A stretch of DNA of 64,000 nucleotides from Isoetes taiwanensis (lineage: Eukaryota > Streptophyta > Lycopodiopsida > Isoetales > Isoetaceae): positions 8,164,028 through 8,228,027 of the forward strand of contig JAJEKV010000034.1 of NCBI GenBank assembly GCA_021234155.1, given 5' to 3'. Positions within the stretch are counted from its first letter, which is position 1. Each line of letters opens with the position of its first letter. Both the position numbers and the translations under genes were made by a program. The notes under the pieces are model-generated. The model worked only from the letters and a program-made list of their open reading frames with translations, made no database searches and was not told where the DNA came from. Below, piece after piece: positions 37,309-48,130 of this stretch.

Positions 37309-37940
37309 GCTTCAATCTGCGCTTAACTTCACATTAATTTGTGCCTCACACTTCTTACCATACAATAACCACTAAAGGGATGCTAATATAAGTGGGTAAA
37401 ATATCATTATCACTCATTTGCACATTTAAGACATATGAGCAAAAAAATGCCAAGAAATTTATGGGGGAATTTCAATCAACTTTATGCCAATGGGATTCGA
37501 TTTCTTGGTTTTGCCAAGGCACAAACTAATGTGATTTAAGACATATGTTGACATTTGATGGTTATTCTGAATCCCTCGAATTTGACCAATTATTTCTAAT
37601 ATCACAAAGAAGCTTAACTACTCCAAGAAAATACACATAACTCCTCCATCAAATGTCCAATGTACACATTGTAAATGCTTTTCAAATTTAGCTTTGAATG
37701 TGACGCGTATAACAATAACAATTTTTATATATATATATATTTTTTTATATATTTTTATATATTTGATTCTTCAAATATTTGATTTCCAATTCCCGAGCAT
37801 ATTGTATGTACATATATTTTCTCAATAATAACATGTATCCTACCCAAAGATCGTTGAAACATGGCCTTTGTAAAATTTTTATAACTATTAAACTTATGCT
37901 CGATAAAAAGCTCCAAAGAATGTCAAGCACTTTTTCTAGT
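37309..37940 (+). repeat. 0.6-kb direct repeat, copy 1
   Basis: From GCTTCAAT(C/T)TGCGC to CTTTTTCTAGT this segment recurs at 46152-46748 in the same orientation. Copy 1 carries an extra TA microsatellite (37725-37755). No coding content is seen. The pair brackets 8.2 kb of nested insertions; the ends are not TG...CA, so an LTR pair is unlikely. Confidence 0.8.
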
Positions 37941-38949
37941 ATAATACTAAAGCCGCTTTTAGGATAGTCTCCAGGCACCATCTTGTCCCTTCATTTTTTA
38001 ATTATTTTCATCCCTTGATTTATAGTTTTTCATGCCTCGTCGCATCGCTTTGGGCGCTGGCAAGAATAGCCTCTTGGTACCTCCGTGAGTTAGATGATCC
38101 CTCCCAGAACTTTCACTACAATAACAAAAAAAAGGGGTATTAAAGCAGATTTGGAGAAGCAATACCCGTAATTCATGGAGTTTGATGGGCTTACGCACTT
38201 TGCCGTGAGATTAGCTTAGTATGCTTCTTAGTTAGCCTTAGTGCCGGCATATGTATTCTAGCTAGTAGAGTGCATGTGCCGTAATCTTGGAACGTAGGTG
38301 ATGATGGGATACGCTTAAGGCATTCTCTAGGTCAACGCCAAGACCAGAGGTGCGCATGACCGCAGGGTCAGCGCGAGAGAGGAAGTGAGGCATGGTGGGC
38401 GATGATGGGACATCCGTCGGATGCCTCTATGCCACGATGCGGGCACGCCGCGACCGACCATAGGGGGTCATGGTGAGGTTTAAGCGATCATGCGCGCCGA
38501 TGATGGGATCGCGAGACGCTCCCTAGCTTGAAACCCGCGGGCATGATGCACCGGGGGTACTCGATAAAGACTTGATCATGGGCAATGATAGGAGCATCTT
38601 AAATGTTCCTTAAGCTCAAATCCTTATGGGGCCATGATCGGGGCAAGGTAGTAGGGTAACCTTTGTGCTACTCGCGTATGGCGCAGCATAGGGGAGCAAC
38701 GACTGAGCGATTACGGGAGGGAGCCATAATTTAGGCTTAAATTATGAACTCTAATAATTATGTGATAATGTTTTGACTTACTATAGCATTTTTATTGTTA
38801 AGGCTATATAATTTTGTATAGGTATAAACATAGCCTATACTATATGTTAAGTGAATAATAGAAGTTGCATGTATTTTGTTCTTGGCAGAACGCAGGGTAG
38901 TTACCTTTAGCTGCAATGTCGAGGACAAAGATTATCCTAAGGGGGAGAA
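37941..38949 (+). mobile_element. internal 3' end of a decayed LTR retrotransposon with polypurine tract
   Basis: Mostly non-coding, with a GC-richer stretch at 38240-38700. The last part ends ...CCTAAGGGGGAGAA directly before TGTGAAG, which is the classic polypurine tract followed by the 3' LTR. No gag or pol domain was recognised, so the element may be non-autonomous or truncated. Confidence 0.55.
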
Positions 38950-40588
38950 TGTGAAGTTCCAGAGAATATACGCCATAAATACGTATATTTTTGGACCCAT
39001 CACTATACAAGTCTACCCTTGTAGCCTTGTATATCTTAGGAAGTGGCAAGGGGTGCACATCTAAGTTAAATGCTTGACTTAGATAACCTTAGGATAAGGC
39101 CCATTTCCACATAGCCTTATCCTATTGGGCAAACCGGGCATCCCATGTGGACCCTAACTTATATTAGCTTAAACCCTAACCCTAAACCTCTTTTCCTGAC
39201 CCTAGCACCCTGAGACCCATCTACGCACTCAAAACTCCGTTTCGAAAGCACCGCTTGTCGTGGGCATAGTCTAGTGCAAAGAGCCTCTCCCGAGTGTGGA
39301 TTCGATCTTGGAGCAAGTGCCTTTGACCAATTCAAGACCATGGAGACGCCAGATTGGGAGGGAGTGCTTCGGAGCGTGTATGTAGAGTAGTGTTTGGTAG
39401 ATCATCCGGAAGTTAGCACCCGCATGGGTTAGTATTTCATTCTAGAGTAGAGCCATCCTAGAACCCTTTTATTCAACATCTTGAACCCTAATCAAGGAAC
39501 CCTAACTGTAAATTAGATAGGTATGATTAGGTTAAGATGTTCTTATGATGATTATCATGATATGATGTTATGTGATGTTGGTTGATCATGTTTGCTCCCC
39601 TTGTATTGGGAAGGGGGGTAGAGAACTAGTAGCCATTACGTAGTATGCTCCTAGTTAGATCCCTTAGTTCCTATTAATTACGGCCTGTGCATAAGAGCCC
39701 ACCGGGCTAGGGAGGCTATGATGTGACTCAAAGATACACAACGGGCTAGAGGCAATACGGATGGGGGGATCCTTGCCGAAGCGCACACCGGGATCCCAAA
39801 GCGGCTAGGCCTATGGTCGGTCACTTTGTGTGGGCTTCCGCATGGGTCCCACACCTCCCCGGGCAATGGTGTCGCCGCCTCTCGAGCTGTGCGTGCGGCT
39901 TGGCTCCCCGCTTTGGGGTTAAGTCGGGTACGAATCGTGGTGTCGCCACGATTCTCTAGCCGCCCGTGGAACCTCTAGACCCCGGAGGGAGGGAGGGAGG
40001 GAGGGAGGGAGGGAGGGAAGGAAGGAAGGAACCCTTCCTGCCTCAATGAACCGGGGAGATGCAACCTGGAGTAGTCTTGATGGGTGATGCCATGAGATTG
40101 CGTATCCGGAAGACTAGAATCATGCCAGAGCCCGATCTAGCTCATTCTGCAAAGTATGCACAGGAGGGGCGGATGGAGTGGTCAACCCTAGCCATTGTCT
40201 ATAGCCAGCCCCGCCATTGTTATGACTCGGTCTGCTCTATCTTGAGGCCTAGCCAGTCAGTCATCCTCCTTATTGAGTCGGAGCCATGGGTAGGAGCTCT
40301 CATGTTTTATGGCATATGCTTACCTTCTTTGTAGTTATAGATATGTGGATGAGCTACCCTTCGAGGTAATATGATGTGTTGTATTGCTAGTTCTGACGTT
40401 GTTTATGCTTCCGTTGTGATAGGAGCCCATAGGGGAAGGGCGCGCAAGACACCTTCGTGTCCCCTTCCCGCACCAAGGTCATTCCAAAGTGCGGGATAGA
40501 CGGAGGGCCCGTGCGGTCGAAGGACCAGATGGGGGATTTCCTACGGAGTGTACGGCCGGGCGCCGTATATTTAGTAGGGAGCGTCACA
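38950..40588 (+). mobile_element. 1.64-kb LTR (3' LTR), family shared with 42037-43599
   Basis: Begins TGTGAAGTTCC right after a polypurine tract and ends GGAGCGTCACA, giving the short terminal inverted repeat TGTGA...TCACA. Parts such as GTAGAGAAC...GTAGTATGCTCCTAG and the GC-rich CACCTTCGTGTCCCCTTCCC block are found in reverse complement in the solo LTR at 42037-43599. It contains a telomere-like CCTAACCCTAAACC at about 39175 and a (GGGA)n/(GGAA)n microsatellite at 39985-40030. No matching upstream LTR lies in the window. Confidence 0.75.
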
Positions 40589-40821
40589 TCTATCTTTCAG
40601 AGTCTGGTCAGGTGATACATAAATGCTTCTTTGCAATTTGCCTGTTTTATTCCTTGGCATTGATGAGTTTTAAACACTGTGTTTTTAGGCTGTTATAAGG
40701 TTTTCTTATCTGTTTGGTGGGGTTTGGTGCAAACATATATAGTTTCAGAAAACGTTTGCATAGATTTTTAGTTAATTTGAGAAGTCTACCTTCTTTCTTA
40801 GTAAAGTGGAGGAATACGTGC

Positions 40822-41990
40822 AGGACATTACCTACTAGAGTTGAATCAATTACACTTGCAAACCCAAAATGCTCAACCCATCAGCTTTGTCCAAGAATAG
40901 AAGTCTCGTACCCATGGCTTTACGCCATTCTGGTCGTAGTAAGATTATTTTCTCTTCTCAAATTTTCAGCTACCTTGTTTCCTTTCTCTCTTTTCCCTTC
41001 TTGCTATTTTATTTGAGAGAACTACCATTCTTGCAGGTCTTACCATGCTTTTCTTAAGGGATATAGGTGGATAGCTTAAGGATAAACATGTTATACCAAT
41101 ATCCAGAGATCTTGCTTATAAGTTGGTTCATCAATGCGCAAATCTGATAGACCTGGTACATGCAAGGCATGTGCAGGTTCTGATAATTCAAAGTGGGCTC
41201 CATTCTATTCCTGTTTTTGCTAACCATCTTGTTTGTCTGTTTGCTTCTTCTGAAAATTTGTTAGAGGCAAACAATATCTTTATTGAAACCCTAAAGCGAG
41301 ATCAGCATACATGGAATGCAATCATTGATGCCACTACCAAGCCTGGAGAAGGTAAGATCATTCTTCCACTTGTTTTTCAGAATGAACTTAGAGGGCATGA
41401 ACGCAGACTAAGTTTACATTTTCAAACATCCCAAAGGCAGTATATCATTGAACAGGGTAGAAGACTCCATGAATATATCATAGAGAATTGGCAAATATCT
41501 GAGGTTGTTGTTAGAATACAATTTTACTAGATATGGGCGTTTGGAGGAGGCACAGAGTGTCGATCAATTGCAGTAGCAAGATGTAGTGTCATGGTGTACG
41601 ATGATTTCTGGATATGCACACCATGGTAAAAAACTGCCTTGCCTTAAAATATTTTGAAAAAATGCAAGGTAATGGTGTGGTTCTAGACAGCCTTGTCTTT
41701 CAAAGCATCATAAAAGCATTCTGGTACAGTAACTGCCATAAAATAAGGGAAGTGCATTCGCCTGTTTGCTTCTTGAAAACAGTCTTCAGTCAAACACGGT
41801 TATAAGGAGTGCCCTCCTAGATATGTCTGAGTGCCATGCTTGACATGTCTTGATATGTATAAGAAGTGTAGAAAATCAAGCGAGGCACATAGAATCTTTG
41901 ATACATTGTTGGATCGGAGTGTACTATCATGGATTTCAATTCATTCTGTGTTTATCAGATATGACCAGAACTCCTTTGCTATAGAATAAT
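40822..41990 (+). pseudogene. PPR protein pseudogene, tandem copy 1
   Basis: A possible start at 40914 (MALRHSGRSKIIFSSQIFS, presequence-like) is followed by broken frames with PPR content: HQCANLIDLVHARHVQVLII, ANNIF...DQHTWNAIIDATTKP, then after a stop EEAQSVDQL, VSWCTMISGYAHHGK, LALKYFEKMQGNGVVLDSLV and, near 41900, a KCG-type remnant. Several stops and shifts interrupt it. The part 40822-41607 is duplicated at 43604-44370; downstream of 41607 only this copy continues. Confidence 0.75.
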
Positions 41991-42036
41991 CCTTTTAGCC
42001 TCGCGCAAACACTAGAATATCTTTGTGCTTCTAGTA

Positions 42037-43599
42037 TGTGACGCTCCCTGAATATATACGGCGCTCCGGGCATATACATACAGGGACTTCCCCCTTCCAT
42101 GGCAATCAGCTCACCATGAGCAGGGCCCTCCGTCTAACTCGGACCATCCGTAGAGAGATGCCCGGGTGAAGGACACGGAGGTGTCATTCGGCCCACGCCT
42201 TCAATGGGACTCCTAAGTTGCGGAAGCGTGAATACATGTTAGCACACAGCATAAATCATATATAAATAACCACCACGAAGGGTGGCCCATCCATCCAAGT
42301 ACTAACGGCAAAGAATATGCATCTAATCCTAAGGAAAACACCCCAAACCCCGTGATTCTACCCTCCCGCCTGCACTCGTGGAGGATGGACTCCACGCTCG
42401 GCCTCAAGAGATCAACATTTAGAGGTATAACCCGGGCGCTATCGGGTATAGAACAAAGGCTAGGGTTGTCCACTCCATCCACCCTCCCGTGCACACTTTG
42501 CGTATGAGTCAATCATGCTATGGCATCACTATAGCCTTCCTGGAGACGCACTCAAGGTATCACCCTTCGAGCTTACCTGTGGTTCATGAAGCCCCCCTCG
42601 GGTCCGATGAGGCAGGTCGTGGAAGTGTCCCTTCCGTGATCGCAAATGCTTCCATGGGTGGGCTAGAGAATACGCGGCCGCATCAGCCACCCCCGCATCC
42701 GCATCTCACTTACTCACCCTAAATCTACTCAAAGTACGATGCCCCATACGGGTCACACCTCCGCACTCCGTGGGAGTGTCGTACTCCATACCCGCCCCCA
42801 CGGACTCCGCCATCGCCTAGCCATCAGGAGTCCCGTGAGCCTTGTATGTTCGCAAGACCCCACCCCCACTTCACCATCAAGGCCCTTCTTCCTGGTGCTA
42901 AGCAATCCCATAGCATCCATGACTCCTGGGTCTCTTTGTGCACAAAGCCGCAACTAATGGGAATAATATGTGGCTCTATCTAGGAGCATACTACAATACA
43001 TGGGCTCGAGGTCTCTACCCCCGTAATCCCCCATCTCCTGAGTGCTAACTAAGCAAAGAACTACTAAACCATCAACCAAAGCACATACGTAGACTAGAGA
43101 TAAGAATACTCACCATATCAATCAAGGGTTAGCCTAACAAAACCAAGAGAAAACAGAGAGAAAGAACACATCACGTAGAGGTGCTATGCTATAAATCATC
43201 AAGGTAACCTAACCGACTAACCGGCACAATCGGGTCTTGGGCTGCTCCACCGACTAACCTATAGCCGGGCAACCCTTCTCCTCCATCTCCAATTGCTCTT
43301 AATTCGAATTGGGGCAATAAAGCCCTAATTTGGGTGTCCAAAATGGAAACCCCGCCTTTGCCCAATCGATTTGGGCCAGGTGGCATGTCATTAATTAACT
43401 AATTTGGTATTTTAGCCCTTTTAATATTAGGATAAGACCTAAATTGAATTAGGGTTTTGGGTTAGGTTTCCCACCTTTATAATTTAATTATTAACATAGC
43501 TAATTTTAGTTTATGAATAATTAATGTGCCATTAATTATTCATAGTGACGTGTCATGTATTTATACTTAAATATGCGTATAAATATGTGGAACATCACA
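42037..43599 (-). mobile_element. solo LTR, 1.56 kb, with perfect 5-bp target duplication
   Basis: Starts TGTGACGCTCC and ends GGAACATCACA; on the minus strand this reads TGTGATGTTCC...GGAGCGTCACA, matching both ends of the LTR at 38950-40588. The element is flanked by TAGTA at 42032-42036 and 43600-43604. With no internal domain next to it, it is a solo LTR left by recombination between two LTRs. It sits at the junction of the two PPR copies, in opposite orientation to the neighbouring family member. Confidence 0.88.
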
Positions 43600-43603
43600 T
43601 AGT

Positions 43604-44370
43604 AGGACATTACCTACTAGAGTTGAATCAATTACACCTGCAAACTCAAAATGCTCATTGTCTAAGAATAGAAGTCTCGTACCCATGGCTTTACGCCAAC
43701 TGGGTCGTAGTAAGATTATTTTCTTTACTCAAATTTTCAGCTACCTTGTTTCCTTTCTTTTTTCCCTTCTTAGTATTTTATTTGAGAGAACTACCATTCT
43801 TGCAGGTCTTACATGCTTTTCTTAAGGGATATAAGTAGCTTAAGGATAAATGTATTATACCAATATCTAGAGATCTTGCTTATAAGTTGGTTCATCAATG
43901 TGCAAATCTGATAGACCTAAGGCATGTGCAGGTTCTTGATAATTCAAAGTGGGCTCCATTCTATTCCTGTTTTTGCTAACCATCTTGTTTGTCCTGCTTG
44001 CTTTTCCTCAAAATTTGTTAGAGGCGCATAATCTCTTTATTGAAACCCTAAAGCGAGATCAAAGATACATGGAATGCAATCATTGATGCCACTACCAAGC
44101 CCTCGAGAAGGTAAGATCGCTTTGTCCACTTGTTTTTCGAAATGAACTTTAAGGGCATGAACGCAGACTAAGTTTACATTTTCAAACATCCCAAAGGCAA
44201 AGATATCATTGAATGTGGTAGAAGACTCCATGAATATATCATAGAGAATTGGCAAATATCCGAGGTTGTTGTTAGAATACAATTTTACTAGATATGGGCA
44301 TTTGGAGGAGGCACAGAGTGTCGATCAATTGCAAAAGAGCAAGATGTAGTGTCATGGTGTACGATGATTT
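43604..44370 (+). pseudogene. PPR protein pseudogene, tandem copy 2 (shorter)
   Basis: Same sequence as 40822-41607, from AGGACATTACCTACTAGAG to GTGTACGATGATTT, with many small indels relative to copy 1. Its frames are more broken (no long PPR frame survives). The start coincides with the right-hand target duplication of the solo LTR. Downstream similarity to copy 1 ends. Confidence 0.75.
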
Positions 44371-44517
44371 TCGTAAGGTCGCTTCTGGGAGATATGACTT
44401 TGGTGACCGGAGTTCTCAACTCCCTAAAAAGTGAATGGATTGATATTGTGTAACTTAAGCAAGCTTAATGGTTGAGATTTGCATTTTGCTCCATGGAAAA
44501 CTCAAGAATGTAATATT

Positions 44518-45342
44518 TTTTTTTTTGAAGAACGTGTTTTACTTCATTATACACTCAAAATATTACAAAGTACTTCCGTATAAGAAATGTCCCCTCAAGC
44601 ATCAATCACTTTTAGATGATCACTCCATATTGAATTTTAATACGATCAAAGCCAATTGAGATCCTCAAAAGCAATTATACAACTTCTTACTTAATTTTTG
44701 AAGCACCATCCGAGAAGAAATACGCTTTTATCATAAAAGACCTTTCTTCGCCTCGCCCATACACTCCATATTAGCCAAGACTTTGCCATGTAAAATGCAA
44801 TCCTTTTAGAAGCAAATTCAACCGATTTGGATAAATACCCAAAAGAAAGTGCCGACTATCCAAAGATATTCCAAAAGAGAACGCAAATGACCTAAGACTA
44901 CTCAAATTTCCGACACAAATATAAATAAAGGTCCAATGTTTCAATGCACCGCCATACATTGGGCAAAGTGGGCTTACTCCCTATTTAAAGCGATGAACCA
45001 TTTGATTAACTCTCAAAGAGCGATGAATCACCCGCCAAAGTAGAACATTTACCTTTGAGGATTATATTTAGACCAAACAAGGTTCCGTATGGAATGCCAT
45101 TGAGAAGGCAAAGTCCTGAAGTGCCATTTTCGAGAAGGTGATAAAGTACTTGAGGAGGTAAGCAATCAGAGCATGAACTTACTAGCTTCTTGCCTTCTTT
45201 AATACCTTTGAACAAAGTTCCAACATCTCTTGTTACCCACCTCTTTAATTAGAGGAAGAGCACTTTGCTACATAAGCCCGTGATATTGATATCTTTATCC
45301 AACAACCCATATGTCTCTTGAAACCATTGCCAAGGAGCAATG
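44518..45342 (-). mobile_element. 5'-truncated LINE (825 bp) with target duplication
   Basis: Poly-T at the left end marks the poly-A tail of a minus-strand insertion, followed by GAAGAACGTGTTTTACTTCA, the same 3' end as the small copy at 58146-58281. The flanking target duplication is TCAAGAATGTAATATT (44502-44517) and TCAAGAAATGTAATATT (45343-45359). Minus-strand frames encode the C-terminal zf-RVT-type region of a LINE ORF2 (PMYGGALKHWTFIY, FSFGISLDSRHFLLGIYP), with frame breaks. Dead-on-arrival insertion. Confidence 0.85.
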
Positions 45343-45359
45343 TCAAGAAATGTAATATT

Positions 45360-46151
45360 GCAATTTAGGACTTTGCATTTAGTGCACTAGAAAAAATCAT
45401 TCTAAGTGTATATTCCTATTATTGTTCATGTTATTCTATAAAACCATAGAAGGTGGAATTCTAGTTACCTCGCAGCTAACTAGACAAATGTTAGCCCTAA
45501 AAGGGTAACAATGATAAATGGGTCTATTTTTATCTTTTCTTTGTGGCCATTGATCTCGCAAAATATTCCCTCCATTGTGTCAGCCCAAGATTTTTCAAGG
45601 GAAAATTTGCTTGCAAGTTTCAATAGTGCGGTTTAATCGTTCCAAACCATTGCCGGAGCAATTAAATAAAACACGCTTAAAACCATTGTCCTAAGACATT
45701 GATGTAAGGGCTACTCAAATTAACTCCGATAGAGGTAGCGACTACCCATAAGCACAAACCGCGTGTTCGGAACAAACCTTTCAAAAATCGTAGACCATCG
45801 AATGGCGTGTTATTTTGCCACAACTTTCAAGAAGCAATCACTGACAACGGCTATCTAGGCATACTGGATTTCTTAGAGCCGGTCGCATGAAAATAGCAAA
45901 GGGGAAACGTCACGAAGGCTGGTGTGAATCCATGGCCGGATTTGCACCAATAGCAGGGTTTCGGCTCTGGAGGAAGGTCGACTCCTTCGCATGCAATCAC
46001 AACTGTCTGCCTTATCCAGTCTCTACAAATTGCAAACTATCTTTCTTTTTTTGAACCATTGCAAAAAAAAAGCCATCCAAAATACACAAATAGAAATTTG
46101 ACCTTCAAGTGCAATTAAGTTGTTCAAACATATCAAAATATACGCTTTAGT
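45360..46151. other. intergenic, nothing recognised
   Basis: Mixed-composition sequence, probably decayed transposon, without ends or domains I can assign. Confidence 0.35.
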
Positions 46152-46748
46152 GCTTCAATTTGCGCTTAACTTCACATTAATTTGTGCCTCACACTTACCA
46201 TACAATAACCACCTAAGGGATGCTAATATAAGTGAGTAAAATATCATTGTCACTCATTTGCACATTTAAGACATATGAGCAAAAAAATGCCAAGAAATTT
46301 ATGGGGGGATTTCAATCAACTTTATGCCAATGGGATTCGATTTCTTGGTTTTGCCAAGGCACAAACTAATGTGATTTAAGACATATGTTGACATTTGATG
46401 GTTATTCTGAATCCCTCGAATTTTGACCAATTATTTTTAGTATCACAAAGAAGCTTAACTACTCCAAGAAAATACACATAACTCCTTCATCAAATGTCTA
46501 ATGTACACATTGTAAATGCTTTTCAAAATTAGCTTTGAATGTGACGTGTATAACAATAACAATTTTTATATATTTGATTCTTCAAATATTTGATTTCCAA
46601 TTCCCGAGCATATTGTATGTACATATATTTTCTGTCAATAACATGTATCCTACCCAGGATCGTTGAAACATGGCCTTTGTAAAATTTTATAACTATTAAA
46701 CTTATGCTCGATAAAAAACCAAAGAACGCTTAGGCACTTTTTTCTAGT
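46152..46748 (+). repeat. 0.6-kb direct repeat, copy 2
   Basis: Second copy of 37309-37940 in the same orientation. It lacks the TA microsatellite and has small indels. Confidence 0.8.
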
Positions 46749-47104
46749 GGTGTGATAAACTTGTGGTCTTTCCCTTTACTAGGCATCAATGCTACTTATC
46801 TACTCAATTTCTCTAGTATCTAAAATACATTTGAGCTCCCGTATAAAATACATTTGAACTCATATTTCAACCTTCCCTTGAGTATGTCCCATGCAAAGAG
46901 AACTCAGAAGTCTCCATCCACGCAAGCTTTTCCCTATATACACTTAGAAATATAAATGCTGGAACCTCAAACCTCAATTTCTCTACACTAGGTTGATCTC
47001 TTGGAGAAACCAACTTTCAACTTTGCAAAGAATCACAATTGTGAAGAATGCTCCCTTTTTGTTGCAAAATGTAAAAGATATGCTCAAGCAGCGCTTATGT
47101 CGCT

Positions 47105-48130
47105 AATTAATGCCTATTACTAGCCCAAAAACATTTTCTACATTCGCAGCCTTTTGTATTTCACACACATGAAGATGTAGTATATGCATTGTAACCATGT
47201 CTGTTGATGATATGATCATCGCTAGTCACCTGATTAATGCCTATTGCTAGCTCAAAAATGTTCAAGGCTCAAGAACTTGTATTTCACACATGAAGCAAAG
47301 AGTATATGCATTATAACTATGTATGTTGATGATCCGATCATCACGCTATGCAATCAAGGCCGCATCACAAAAATCGCCAAGCAAAGATTTTGAGATTAAC
47401 CGCATTGGTTTGTTACACTACAATTTGAGGTTGAGATTTGGCAAAGATATCGAGTTTATTCAACTCATATGAAATATGAGTTTATTTAACTCACATGCAA
47501 TAAAATAGATCAAAGAACTTCATAAGTTCCATATTACAGACCGCAAACCCCGCATCGGCCAATTCCATTTGAGCAAGGGCACTAACTTGACTTTGTTGTA
47601 CAGCAATAGTTGGACCACTCATTTACTTTTGCAAGAGGGCTAAATTAGTAGGTCCATGAGACATCCTATCGAAATACACTAGACAGAGAACCAAAAAGAA
47701 TTCTTGCCTATCTTAGAGCACTATAAAAGGTCCGCATGAGCACCATTATTAACGCTACACTAGTGCACTGGCGTGACATGATCTTCACAAACAAAAAGGT
47801 ACATGTCATTATTGTAATTACATGGGCATCCGAAAAGTAAGCCATCATTAGCCCCTACATTACGTAACCTCAACTCAAGGCTTTTATGCACAGAACAAGA
47901 GAAAGATTTGGTCGCTACATGTTATCGATCTACAACTTTATACCCGGATAACTCAAAGTGGCATTAAGCTAATAAAAGATCACAAGTGGCATCCAAATAC
48001 CAACTCAAATTGCTTTTGTTAGGAAGCAAATTTTGAATCTCCCCTTGCACCCTCAAGATTATTCCACTACATATCAGCACGCAGATGGAATAAACAAAAG
48101 TACTTGGTGGGTCTAAATTTCAAGACATAA
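47105..48130 (+). mobile_element. Ty1/copia retrotransposon remnant (end of reverse transcriptase and beyond)
   Basis: Broken frames carry typical copia pieces: TMYVDDPIIT near 47307-47336, GLLHYNLRLRFGKDIEF near 47407-47460, KELHKFHITDRKP near 47513-47551 and VGPLIYF near 47612. The catalytic VDD region is present twice: 47105-47232 and 47233-47345 are a tandem duplication of about 127 bp covering it. Frames are heavily broken and no LTRs were found. Confidence 0.6.

Noticed and set aside
39170-39190. Telomere-like CCTAACCCTAAACC
   Set aside because: Only two to three units inside an LTR; not a telomere. The similar AAACCTAAACCCTAAAC at 29400 is also isolated.
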